Of a stretch of 64,000 nucleotides of DNA, positions 45,551-53,467 are shown piece by piece (the stretch's first letter is position 1; every line of letters begins with the position of its first letter). The notes under the pieces were generated by a model, which was given only the letters and a program-made list of their open reading frames with translations, did not search any database and had not been told where the DNA came from. A program made the position numbers and the translations under genes. This DNA is from LD21 sp963715785 (GTDB lineage Bacteria; Bacteroidota; Bacteroidia; Bacteroidales; VadinHA17), in NCBI GenBank assembly GCA_963715785.1, contig OY970276.1:744001-808000 (forward strand), read 5' to 3'.

Positions 45551-46807
45551 TCAATTGAATATCATTACTTCCTTCATACTATCGATAATGTGGTCATGAG
45601 AAGACTTAAAATATCTTTTCATAATATCATAACTCTCCTGTCCTACCATTTTTAAGAGTGATGGAATATCAATCCCAGAATGAATACAGAATGTTATAAA
45701 TGTATCCCTGGCGTCGTGTGTAGTATATGTGTCACTAAAGATTTTAGGGTACACTTTAATAAGTTCCTCAAACATACTTTCAAGACCATCATTATATTTT
45801 TGATTTGAAATGGTTAGAGACCTTGTGTCATTCTTTAGTTCCTTCAAAATCCTTGATGATATTTTATTTAAAGGAACTTCAACTTTATTATTGACCTTAT
45901 TGCGTGTTTTAGTAGGATAATAAACCAGACATCCATTAATTATCTTATCAGGAGTTATATTGAACAGGTCTGAATATCTACAACCCAATGAACACTGAAG
46001 TAAAAATCTCTTTTGATTTTTTCTCATCTCTTCTTTTTGAAAAGTATGATTTAAGAGGGTTTCAAATTCCAAATTACTCAAAGCGTGTGGTTCGTTTTCT
46101 GATTTTCTCCCCCGTCGAAATCTCTTTCCTTTGAATTTGTCAGTAATTTTCAGATTTAATTCTTCTCTTCTCTCATAAAAATAATTGAGGATAGTTATTA
46201 ATCTCGTATAGGTTTTATGAATTGTCCCTATAGCATACTTTTCACTCAACAGATATGAATAAAAGGAATCTGAAAATGAAAGATTCACATCTTCAAAATT
46301 TAATTCAGTCTTGGAATGTTTCTCATACTTTTCTATGAGGTTTTTTAAAGTGGTATAATTTTTAAGCGTGTTATACGGAGTGTTTATACTCTTTTTGTAT
46401 TTTAAATAATCATCAATATAGTCCGAGAGTGTTTTTGTTGCTATTGGAAACATATCTTCAATTGATATGAGGGTTTTAGGGTCAAATTCAGGTACCCAGG
46501 TACCTTTCTCTCTTTTATATAATTGATCGGCATACTTAAAGAAGATTGAATCTATACTTTCATTTTTAGATATATAATCTGAATCTTTGTTGGTAACAGA
46601 TCCATCAAACTTTTTACTATTCCAATTTTGAGGTTTAACCATTATATCAGTCGGTATCCTCCTTGTTTTCTTTTTCCCATCCTGTAAAAATCTCACTATT
46701 TCTATATAGACTCTACATTCTCCTTCCTTATTAACATTCCTTCCTTTTTGAATCATCTTTCGAATGATGATTTTGTCTTCCTGAAATTTAAATTTACTCG
46801 GAATCAT
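45551..46807 (-). CDS. Tyrosine recombinase / island integrase
   Basis: 418 residues, Bacteroidota-type phage integrase. An N-terminal arm-binding region (about 10-60), a SAM-like core-binding domain (about 120-215) and a C-terminal catalytic domain with Arg 277 (QCSLGCRYSDLF), His-x-x-Arg at 364-367 (THDARDTF) and Tyr about 399 (MKRYFKSS). The usual second His (GH motif) is replaced by Gln in MVGQESYDIMKRY. It sits 230 bases from attR and reads into the island, as expected for the enzyme that inserted the element at tRNA-Glu. Confidence 0.94.
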   Translation of the reverse strand: MIPSKFKFQEDKIIIRKMIQKGRNVNKEGECRVYIEIVRFLQDGKKKTRRIPTDIMVKPQNWNSKKFDGSVTNKDSDYISKNESIDSIFFKYADQLYKREKGTWVPEFDPKTLISIEDMFPIATKTLSDYIDDYLKYKKSINTPYNTLKNYTTLKNLIEKYEKHSKTELNFEDVNLSFSDSFYSYLLSEKYAIGTIHKTYTRLITILNYFYERREELNLKITDKFKGKRFRRGRKSENEPHALSNLEFETLLNHTFQKEEMRKNQKRFLLQCSLGCRYSDLFNITPDKIINGCLVYYPTKTRNKVNNKVEVPLNKISSRILKELKNDTRSLTISNQKYNDGLESMFEELIKVYPKIFSDTYTTHDARDTFITFCIHSGIDIPSLLKMVGQESYDIMKRYFKSSHDHIIDSMKEVMIFN

Positions 46808-46886
46808 ATGGTTCTTTGTTTGGTAATTAAAAAAATACTATTACTTTTGTCCCACCAATTTAAACAAAGGTTCTTTAGAATATTTG

Positions 46887-46998
46887 GTAGTAGATTTTAC
46901 AGTTGTTTTCGATTAATGACACGAATATACTGAAAATTAACAGAATATCGTTAACAAAGTAGTTGAATTATTATTGGAGACACAAAAGTAGTAGAATT
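46887..46998. promoter_or_regulatory. Probable integrase arm sites, right end
   Basis: GTAGTAGAT at 46887-46895, GTAGTTGAATTA at 46959-46970 and GTAGTAGAATT at 46988-46998 match the GTAGTAGAA copies at 24050 and 24062 near attL. Short repeats on both sides of the core are typical arm sites of tyrosine integrases. Confidence 0.5.
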
Positions 46999-47039
46999 AC
47001 GAGAATTGACAATCAGGTAGTTAGAGTGGAAATATAGTT

Positions 47040-47052
47040 CCCTATGGACTAC
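47040..47052. repeat. attR core of the genomic island
   Basis: CCCTATGGACTAC, an exact copy of the tRNA-Glu 3' end at 23983-23995. It lies 33 bases before rpsT. Confidence 0.88.
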
Positions 47053-47084
47053 AATATTTTTGAAAGCAGATAATTCATATATAC

Positions 47085-47339
47085 ATGGCAAATCATAAGT
47101 CGTCAGAAAAAAGGATCAGGCAGATCGATGTCAGGAAAGAGAATAACAAGTATTATGCAAAAACAACGCGTAATGCGCTTAAGACAATCCGGGCAACTAC
47201 CACAAAGGAAGAGGCCTCTGTGCTGCTTCCAAAATTATCATCCATGCTTGATAAGCTCGCAAAGAAAAATATAATTCATAAGAAAAAGGCTTCTAACCTT
47301 AAGTCATCAATTGTTAAGCACGTAAGCAGCTTAAAATAA
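47085..47339 (+). CDS. rpsT: 30S ribosomal protein S20
   Basis: 84 residues, lysine-rich and helical, with the S20 start MANHKSSEKRIRQ and the inner KNIIHKKKASNLKS segment. It binds 16S rRNA early in 30S assembly. Length is normal. The start lies 33 bases after attR, so the island separates it from tRNA-Glu; its native promoter may have been displaced by the insertion. A terminator follows. Confidence 0.97.
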   Translation: MANHKSSEKRIRQIDVRKENNKYYAKTTRNALKTIRATTTKEEASVLLPKLSSMLDKLAKKNIIHKKKASNLKSSIVKHVSSLK

Positions 47340-47360
47340 CCCTAAATAATATATTCTGGG

Positions 47361-47390
47361 AGACTGTATCATTCCGGTACGGTCTTTTTT
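47361..47390 (+). terminator. Rho-independent terminator of rpsT
   Basis: Stem AGACTGTA (47361-47368) with TACGGTCT (47378-47385, one G-T pair), followed by a T run. Confidence 0.8.
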
Positions 47391-47520
47391 ATTTAATGAC
47401 ACAAGATGCACGGCTCACGGTTTTACCCTATTCGTTCATCATGAAATGTGTGTTATTTTTCAATTTGCATTTTTGGAGCGATTTGATTATCTTGCATATG
47501 CATTTCAAAACTTGTGCTGG

Positions 47521-48204
47521 ATGTCACTTAAAATTACTGACTGGGCTGTGGAAGACAGACCCAGGGAAAAATTAATTCAGAAGGGAACTTCGAGTCTGAG
47601 TGATGCCGAATTGCTGGCAATCCTTATCAGTTCGGGAACTAAAGACAAATCAGCCGTTGATCTTGGCCGTGAATTACTGGTTACAGTCAACAATAACCTG
47701 AACAGTCTTGGAAAACTAACCATTTCTGATCTCAAAAAGATCAGGGGAATAGGAACGGCCAGAGCTGTTACTATAGCCGCTTCACTTGAGCTGGGTCGAC
47801 GGCGAAAGCTATCCGAAGTTCAGTATATTCCTCAGATACGATCCTCAAAAGATGTAGCCGATATTTTTCAACCACTTCTCTCTGATCTTTCCCATGAAGA
47901 GTTCTGGATTTTATTCCTAAACCGCTCAAATAAGGTAATAAACAGGATGAAGCTGAGCCAGGGGGGCATCAGCGGCACAGTTACTGATGTGCGACTGGTG
48001 ATGAAAGAGGCGATAGAATGCCTGGCTTCGGGGATAATTGTCTGCCATAATCATCCATCGGGAAATCTTAATCCGAGTGAATCGGATTCAAAAATAACCC
48101 AGAAAATAAAGGAGGCGGGAAGCCTTTTGGATATTCAGCTTCTCGATCACCTGATAATATCAGATATGGATTATTATAGTTTTGCAGATAATGGGATGTT
48201 GTGA
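47521..48204 (+). CDS. radC: RadC-family JAB-domain protein
   Basis: About 228 residues starting at MSLKITDWAVEDRPREKLIQ; an upstream start at 47446 would add an unrelated hydrophobic stretch. N-terminal helix-hairpin-helix region (LSDAELLAILISSG, KIRGIGTARAVTIAA) and a C-terminal JAMM metal motif CHNHPSGNLNPSESD with an upstream Glu. Long named a DNA-repair protein, though its biochemical role is unsettled; it is common in chromosomes and mobile DNA. Stands alone after rpsT. Confidence 0.92.
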   Translation: MSLKITDWAVEDRPREKLIQKGTSSLSDAELLAILISSGTKDKSAVDLGRELLVTVNNNLNSLGKLTISDLKKIRGIGTARAVTIAASLELGRRRKLSEVQYIPQIRSSKDVADIFQPLLSDLSHEEFWILFLNRSNKVINRMKLSQGGISGTVTDVRLVMKEAIECLASGIIVCHNHPSGNLNPSESDSKITQKIKEAGSLLDIQLLDHLIISDMDYYSFADNGML

Positions 48205-48222
48205 AAAAACTGCACATATATT

Positions 48223-48306
48223 AAGCCCATTCAGGGCTTGATACCAGGGAGTTGTCTCAACCCCCGGTTGCACCGGCGGTTATTCATATTTAGCTCTTTC
48301 AGAGCT
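48223..48306. repeat. Palindromic intergenic repeat
   Basis: Successive short palindromes: AAGCCCATTCAGGGCTT (48223-48239), a CCCCCGGTTGCACCGGCGG block (48261-48279) and AGCTCTTTCAGAGCT (48292-48306). It resembles degraded copies of palindromic intergenic repeats I know from Bacteroidota genomes. May also act as terminator for radC. Confidence 0.45.
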
Positions 48307-48347
48307 TTTAAAATTTGTAATTTGATCTAGTGAACAAAAGAATTAGT

Positions 48348-48848
48348 TTAGGGTGCAGGGGGGCCAACATATTTTTTCACCTCGCTCCTGTCCTCACAAT
48401 TTTCAAGCAGCTCAGCAAAAGATTTTTTCAACACCGGATGGATCTTCTCAGCTGCAATTTCGCATAAGGGAACAAGGACAAATCTTCTCTTGTGAAGCAA
48501 TGGATGCGGAATTTTCAGTGTCTCTTCATCAATAATCAGATCATCATAGAGCAGAATGTCTATATCGATAAGCCTCGAAGAATATCGTTCCTCTCCTCTT
48601 ACTCTGCCCATGTCAGATTCTATCATCAGAATCCTTTTCAGCAGCGCTAAAGGCGCAAGAGAAGTTTCAGCTTTTAACACCATATTCAGAAATTCATCAC
48701 TTGCTTCGAATCCCCAGGGTTCAGTTTCATAAACAGATGAGAAGCCTGTTACAGTTCCTGCAAATTCCCCGATCTGTTTAACAGCCTCTGCCAGATTACT
48801 TTCCCTGTTCCCCAGATTTGTACCGATGCCAAGAAATACTATGTTCAT
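48348..48848 (-). CDS. folK: HPPK (folate pyrophosphokinase)
   Basis: About 166 residues from MNIVFLGIGTNLGNRESNLA; an ATG six bases earlier is also possible. 2-Amino-4-hydroxy-6-hydroxymethyldihydropteridine diphosphokinase: transfers pyrophosphate from ATP to the pterin in folate synthesis. Motifs: GTNLGNRESN, YETEPWGFEASDEFLNMV, RYSSRLIDIDILLYDD and IPHPLLHKRRFVLVPL. The length is normal. Divergent from sppA, about 98 bases away. Confidence 0.96.
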   Translation of the reverse strand: MNIVFLGIGTNLGNRESNLAEAVKQIGEFAGTVTGFSSVYETEPWGFEASDEFLNMVLKAETSLAPLALLKRILMIESDMGRVRGEERYSSRLIDIDILLYDDLIIDEETLKIPHPLLHKRRFVLVPLCEIAAEKIHPVLKKSFAELLENCEDRSEVKKYVGPPAP

Positions 48849-48946
48849 AATCAACTCAATCTGTTATCAAAAGTATTAAATATGTATACCTTTACAAATT
48901 CATATTTATCTTATAATTAAAAATTGTTACACCAATAAGTCAAGAG

Positions 48947-50716
48947 ATGAAAAGTTTCCTTAAATACACCCTTGCAACAATTACAGGTATAATAATTGCA
49001 TCCCTGCTTTTCTTCGTTGTAGTTCTAAGCAGTGTCAGCGCTATTGTTTCGGCAGGCAACAAACCTGTCTCGATAAACAGCAATTCAATCCTGGTGCTTA
49101 AAGCCGGAGTGCCAATTCCCGACAGGGGAAATGACAATCCGCTTTCCGGCATTGATTTGCTTAATTTTTCTATAGCACCGGTACCGGGACTGAATGAGAT
49201 CCTGCATAACATAGAAAAAGCTGCAGGCGACAACAAGATCAAGGGTATTCTTATTGAAAACGGACTCCTCTCCTCAGGTTGGGCCACAACAGAAGAGATC
49301 AGAAATGCTCTTCTGAAATTCAGGGAGAGCGGGAAGTTTGTGATCTCCTATTCCGATTACATTCTGACCCAGGAATGTTACTATCTGTCAACTGCAGCCG
49401 ACAGAATTTTCATTAACCCCGGATCAATGGTGGATTTTAAGGGTTTGAGCAGTGAGGTAATGTTTTATACAAAAGCCCTCCAAAAGATCGGAGTTGAAGT
49501 GCAGGTAACCAGGCATGGCAAATTTAAAGGTGCTGTTGAGCCGTTTATTCTTGATAAGCTGAGTGATGCAAACAGGGAACAGATAAAGGTTTACGCCGGA
49601 TCATTATGGAATCAGGTCATTGAAGATATTTCAAAGTCGAGAAACATTCCGGCCGATAAGCTTAACGCTATTGCGGATAATCTTGATGGCAATCTTGCTT
49701 CAAAAGCAGTTGAAATACGACTGGTTGATGGACTGAGATACCGCGATGAGCTGATTGACACACTCAAATCACTCAGCGGGATAAACAAGGAGAAGGACCT
49801 GAACCTCGTGTCGATGAGCAAATACAGTAAGGTTCCTGACACAAAAATGAACTATTCGTCTAAAAACAGGATAGCAGTCATCTATGCATCAGGAACAATT
49901 GTAACAGGCAGAGGCACTGATGATAATATCGGGGGAAATTATTATGCCGATGTAATAAGAAAAGCCCGTCAGGATACTTCTGTCAGGGCAATTGTTCTGA
50001 GAGTCGATTCTCCAGGGGGCAGCGCAATAGCTTCTGATATTATGTGGCGTGAACTGGAACTTGCTACCAGGGTTAAACCGGTGGTAGTATCAATGGGAAA
50101 TTATGCTGCCTCAGGAGGATACTTTATTTCTGCTGCGGGAACTAAAATATATGCTGATCCGATGACTATTTCGGGCTCAATAGGTGTTTTTGGGCTCATC
50201 CCCGATATCAGCAAACTGATGGATGACAAACTGGGAGTGACAACCGATGTTGTCAAGACTAATAAATATTCAGATTTCCCTTCAATATTAAGGCCGATGA
50301 ATCCTTATGAAAAAGAGTTAATGCAGCTGAGCATTGAAAAAACATACAGTGATTTTGTTGACAAAGTTGCCGCAGGACGCAAGATGAGCAATGCTGCAGT
50401 GGACAGCATTGGACAGGGCAGAGTATGGAGCGGATCGGGTGCTGAGAAGATTGGTCTGGTTGACGAAATGGGAGGACTGAAGGACGCAATAAAAGGTGCT
50501 GCTGATCTGGCAGGGCTTACATCTTATTCCGTCAGGGAATTACCAGTCTTTGAAGATCCCTATACCAGGCTCATTACGCGGCTTGGAGGAGAAATGAAGA
50601 TGAAAGTTTTAAAAAATGAACTTGGCGAAACTGTAAAATTCTATAATATTGTCAGGGAAATAAAAGAGATGTCAGGCATCCAGGCACGACTCCCTTATTT
50701 CATCGACATACATTGA
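48947..50716 (+). CDS. sppA: Signal peptide peptidase SppA, 67K type
   Basis: 589 residues with one N-terminal membrane helix (ATITGIIIASLLFFVVVLSS) and two SppA/ClpP-like domains. The catalytic Lys is in ARHGKFKGAVEPF-like sequence (TRHGKFKGAVEPF, about 190) and the nucleophile Ser in MGNYAASGGYF (about 390). It degrades signal peptides left in the inner membrane after protein export. Length matches the double-domain form of E. coli. lpxK follows after 150 bases. Confidence 0.95.
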   Translation: MKSFLKYTLATITGIIIASLLFFVVVLSSVSAIVSAGNKPVSINSNSILVLKAGVPIPDRGNDNPLSGIDLLNFSIAPVPGLNEILHNIEKAAGDNKIKGILIENGLLSSGWATTEEIRNALLKFRESGKFVISYSDYILTQECYYLSTAADRIFINPGSMVDFKGLSSEVMFYTKALQKIGVEVQVTRHGKFKGAVEPFILDKLSDANREQIKVYAGSLWNQVIEDISKSRNIPADKLNAIADNLDGNLASKAVEIRLVDGLRYRDELIDTLKSLSGINKEKDLNLVSMSKYSKVPDTKMNYSSKNRIAVIYASGTIVTGRGTDDNIGGNYYADVIRKARQDTSVRAIVLRVDSPGGSAIASDIMWRELELATRVKPVVVSMGNYAASGGYFISAAGTKIYADPMTISGSIGVFGLIPDISKLMDDKLGVTTDVVKTNKYSDFPSILRPMNPYEKELMQLSIEKTYSDFVDKVAAGRKMSNAAVDSIGQGRVWSGSGAEKIGLVDEMGGLKDAIKGAADLAGLTSYSVRELPVFEDPYTRLITRLGGEMKMKVLKNELGETVKFYNIVREIKEMSGIQARLPYFIDIH

Positions 50717-50866
50717 TTACTGGAAAGTTTTAGTGAGCTGAAATTTAAAGTGCTTAACCTTTATAAATGTTGACTCTGATGGAATAATTCCAGATCCTCA
50801 GAGCAAGTCTCGTTCATAAAGGAACCCGGGCACTTTAATATCTTCAGCACTTTAAGCACTTAATAT

Positions 50867-51973
50867 ATGCGTACGAAAAATATACTTCTTTATCCTATAT
50901 CTCTTTTATACGGTTTGATAACCGGCTTCAGAAACTTTTTATACGATTCGGGAATTCTTTCATCAGTCGAATTTCACTTTCCTGTGATCTGCATAGGTAA
51001 TATCACTGTGGGTGGCACAGGTAAAACACCACACACAGAGTATATTGCTGGTCTGTTGCGGGAGAATTACAAAGTCGCGACACTGAGCAGGGGCTACAAA
51101 AGAAAAAGCCGTAATTTCAGAATAGCCACCACCTCTTCACTCGTAAGAGATATAGGTGATGAACCTCTGCAGATAGTTCGTAATTTCAGTGATGTGCTGG
51201 TAACTGTCGACAGGAACCGGGTTCATGGTGTAAAAAGTATCATGGAGGCTGATCCGGAAATTGAAGTGATAATACTGGATGATGCTTTTCAGCACAGGAG
51301 AATAACTGCAGGATTCTCTGTCCTTCTGTCAGATTATGAAAGGCTCTTTGTGAGGGATCATATGCTGCCTTATGGAAATCTGAGGGAAAACAAGGGAAAT
51401 ATGAGAAGAGCTGACATTATTCTGATTACCAAATGTCCGGAAGACCTTTCCGCAATCCAGAGAAGGCTGATAGTAATGGAAATCAATAAGTCGCCTTATC
51501 AGAATCTTTATTTTACATCGTATAGATATAATCGACCTGTACCGGTATTTGAATCACCTGAGAACAGCACTCAGCCGGATCTGTCAGCCGGCCCCGGCAG
51601 CGGGATCATCCTGGTCACTGGAATAGCCAATCCCCGGCCTTTGAAGGAACATCTTCAGAAAAGCTACACTGAGATCGTGCATCTTTCGTTTCCTGATCAC
51701 CATAATTTCAGTGAAAGCGATATGTCAAAAATATCTGAAGCTTATAATAGTCTGACTTCAAAAACAAGGTATCTGTTTACCACAGAAAAAGATGCAGTAA
51801 GATTGCGGGAAATTACTAATATTGCAGAACCGATCAGATCGGCATTTTATTTTATCCCTGTTGGAATATATTTTTTGAATGAGGACAAAGATGAGTTTGA
51901 TAATCTGATAATTGACTATGTTAGAAAAAATCATCGAAACTACAGAGTTTCTGAAAGCGAGGGGAATAACTGA
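50867..51973 (+). CDS. lpxK: Tetraacyldisaccharide 4'-kinase (lipid A synthesis)
   Basis: 368 residues. Phosphorylates the 4' position of the lipid A precursor at the inner membrane. Walker A is in IGNITVGGTGKTPHTEYIA (about 48-62), with the SRGYKRKSRNFRIAT segment, ILDDAFQHRRI and LPYGNLRENKGNMRRADIIL. A short N-terminal hydrophobic stretch is the membrane anchor. The end overlaps the next gene by 56 bases, which points to coupled translation. Confidence 0.95.
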   Translation: MRTKNILLYPISLLYGLITGFRNFLYDSGILSSVEFHFPVICIGNITVGGTGKTPHTEYIAGLLRENYKVATLSRGYKRKSRNFRIATTSSLVRDIGDEPLQIVRNFSDVLVTVDRNRVHGVKSIMEADPEIEVIILDDAFQHRRITAGFSVLLSDYERLFVRDHMLPYGNLRENKGNMRRADIILITKCPEDLSAIQRRLIVMEINKSPYQNLYFTSYRYNRPVPVFESPENSTQPDLSAGPGSGIILVTGIANPRPLKEHLQKSYTEIVHLSFPDHHNFSESDMSKISEAYNSLTSKTRYLFTTEKDAVRLREITNIAEPIRSAFYFIPVGIYFLNEDKDEFDNLIIDYVRKNHRNYRVSESEGNN

Positions 51974-52727
51974 TCCTGATGCCGGAATAATCCTTGGAAC
52001 AGGATTGGGAGAGCTTACGGCTAAAATTGAGAACACGATTGAAATTGAGTATAAGGATATTCCCAATTTCCCGCTTTCAACTGTTGAAGGTCATGCGGGA
52101 AAACTTATCTACGGCGATTTCGGGAAAAAGAAAATTGTCGCTATGAAAGGCCGGTTTCACTACTATGAAGGATATGGAAGGGAGCAGGTGGCATTGCCGG
52201 TGCGGGTTATGAAATATCTTGGAATAAGATGCCTGTTCCTATCCAATGCTGCTGGCGGTGTAAATCCATCTTTCCGTATAGGTGACATAATGGTAATTAC
52301 CGACCATATAAATCTTTTGCCAAATCCGTTGATCGGACCCAATGATGACCGGATTGGAGCCAGGTTTCCGGATATGGGAGAAGCTTATGATAAAAATCTG
52401 GTGAATAAGGCATTGCATATTGCTGAAGAAAATAATATCAGGATACATAAAGGAGTGTACCTGGCTACCAGTGGTCCCACTTTTGAGACGCCATCGGAAT
52501 ACAAATACTTCAGAATAATAGGCGCAGATGCAGTGGGAATGTCCACAACGCCTGAAGTAATAATTGCCCGTCACATGAATCTTCCGTGTTTTGCGGTTAG
52601 CGTAATTACCGATCTGGGAGTAGAAGGCAAAATCGAGTATACAACTCACCAGTCTGTACAGAATGAAGCTGCCAAAATCGAATCACGAATGACAACCATC
52701 ATTACGGAACTTATTTCGTCATTATAA
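51918..52727 (+). CDS. punA: Purine-nucleoside phosphorylase (PNP family 2)
   Basis: About 269 residues from the ATG at 51918; an alternative TTG lies at 51912. It splits purine nucleosides with phosphate. Motifs: GIILGTGLGELTAKIE, the phosphate-binding MKGRFHYYEGYG, LSNAAGGVNPSFRIGDIMVI, the GARFPDM site and base-site residues near EVIIARHMNLPCFAVSVITD. A Glu/Asn pattern of the trimeric mammalian-like class. The start overlaps the lpxK end by 56 bases, an unusually long overlap. Confidence 0.94.
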   Translation: MLEKIIETTEFLKARGITDPDAGIILGTGLGELTAKIENTIEIEYKDIPNFPLSTVEGHAGKLIYGDFGKKKIVAMKGRFHYYEGYGREQVALPVRVMKYLGIRCLFLSNAAGGVNPSFRIGDIMVITDHINLLPNPLIGPNDDRIGARFPDMGEAYDKNLVNKALHIAEENNIRIHKGVYLATSGPTFETPSEYKYFRIIGADAVGMSTTPEVIIARHMNLPCFAVSVITDLGVEGKIEYTTHQSVQNEAAKIESRMTTIITELISSL

Positions 52728-52756
52728 TCTATTTATTTACCACTAAGGACCACTAT

Positions 52757-52823
52757 TGAGGCTGAGGCTGAGGTAAAGGCTGAGGTTAAGGCTGAGGTTG
52801 AGGTTGAGGCTGAGGTTGAGGTT
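52757..52823 (+). repeat. Hexamer repeat array, left of four-helix-bundle gene
   Basis: About eleven 6-base units of GAGGCT, GAGGTT, AAGGCT and GAGGTA type. The stop codon of the four-helix-bundle gene lies directly at the array edge. The same unit types run in the opposite orientation at 53231-53467. Confidence 0.85.
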
Positions 52824-53178
52824 AATCCATTGACTTAATCAGTTTATTTAATTCAAAAATCAGTTCATCATATTCTTTGAAAAGACACTCTGTGGTTTGA
52901 GTTTCAAAGTATCCTACCTTATTTCCGTATAAAAGATGATTCTGCGTTACAAACGATGAGCCTCTAGCAATTATGTAAAAATTAGACTTGTCTTTTTTAG
53001 TTCTCCTTCCAAATCCTTCAGAGAAACAACCTGCTACTCCATTCGAGGAATTACGAATCTGTGATTTTAATCCATAATCTTCTGACCTGGGCAGAGGGAT
53101 AGTCAGTTTAAATACTTTGATAGCAAGCCAATGTGCTTTCTGCCATACTGGCATCTCTCTAAAACTATTGTATGTCAT
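52822..53178 (-). CDS. Four-helix-bundle protein (S23 / 23S rRNA IVP family)
   Basis: 118 residues with the family start (FREMPVWQKAHWLAIKVFKL), the conserved RNSSNGVAGCFSEGFGRRTK loop and a late helix FKEYDELIFELNKLIKSM. The family was first found as the protein encoded in intervening sequences of 23S rRNA, and a relative is the bAvd accessory protein of diversity-generating retroelements; free-standing copies are common in Bacteroidota and of unknown role. It is enclosed by two inverted hexamer arrays, which suggests a mobile or expanding cassette. No reverse transcriptase is near. Confidence 0.9.
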   Translation of the reverse strand: MTYNSFREMPVWQKAHWLAIKVFKLTIPLPRSEDYGLKSQIRNSSNGVAGCFSEGFGRRTKKDKSNFYIIARGSSFVTQNHLLYGNKVGYFETQTTECLFKEYDELIFELNKLIKSMD

Positions 53179-53230
53179 AGATATTAGAACTATTCATTTT
53201 CTTAACCTAAGCTTAATTCTTAATCACTTC

Positions 53231-53467
53231 CTCAGCCTTTACCTTTACCTTTACCTTTACCTTTACCTGTTCCTTTACCTTTACCTTTTCCTTTACCTTT
53301 ACCTTTTCCTTTACCTTTACCTTTTCCTTTACCTCTTCCTTTACCTTTTCCTTTACCTCAGCCTTTACCTTTTCCTTTTCCTTTACCTCTTCCTTTACCT
53401 TTACCTTTACCTTTTCCTTTTCCTTTACCTCTTCCTTTACCTCTTCCTTTACCTCAGCCTTTACCTC
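53231..53467 (-). repeat. Hexamer repeat array, right of four-helix-bundle gene
   Basis: About 39 units of 6 bases, on the minus strand mainly GGTAAA, GGAAAA, GGAAGA and GGCTGA. In-phase hexamers keep all frames open and give artefact repeats such as KVKVKEKV. The array runs into the stop codon of the lamin-tail gene at 53461. Confidence 0.88.

Larger units (their letters stand above)
23996..47052. mobile_element. tRNA-Glu-integrated genomic island (~23 kb)
   Basis: Limits are the 13-bp repeat CCCTATGGACTAC at 23983-23995 and 47040-47052. A tyrosine integrase lies at the right end, reading inwards. The interior is visibly AT-richer than both flanks and holds mostly unknown, strand-mixed genes plus restriction-like and recombinase genes. 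Repeats of GTAGTAGAA near both ends look like integrase arm sites. Joining the flanks puts rpsT just after tRNA-Glu, a plausible original order. I see no relaxase, type IV secretion, capsid, portal or terminase gene, so it looks like a non-self-transmissible or satellite-like island. Confidence 0.88.

Noticed and set aside
23996..47052. Prophage
   Set aside because: No capsid, portal, terminase, tail or lysis gene is visible; integrase and island-type cargo only.
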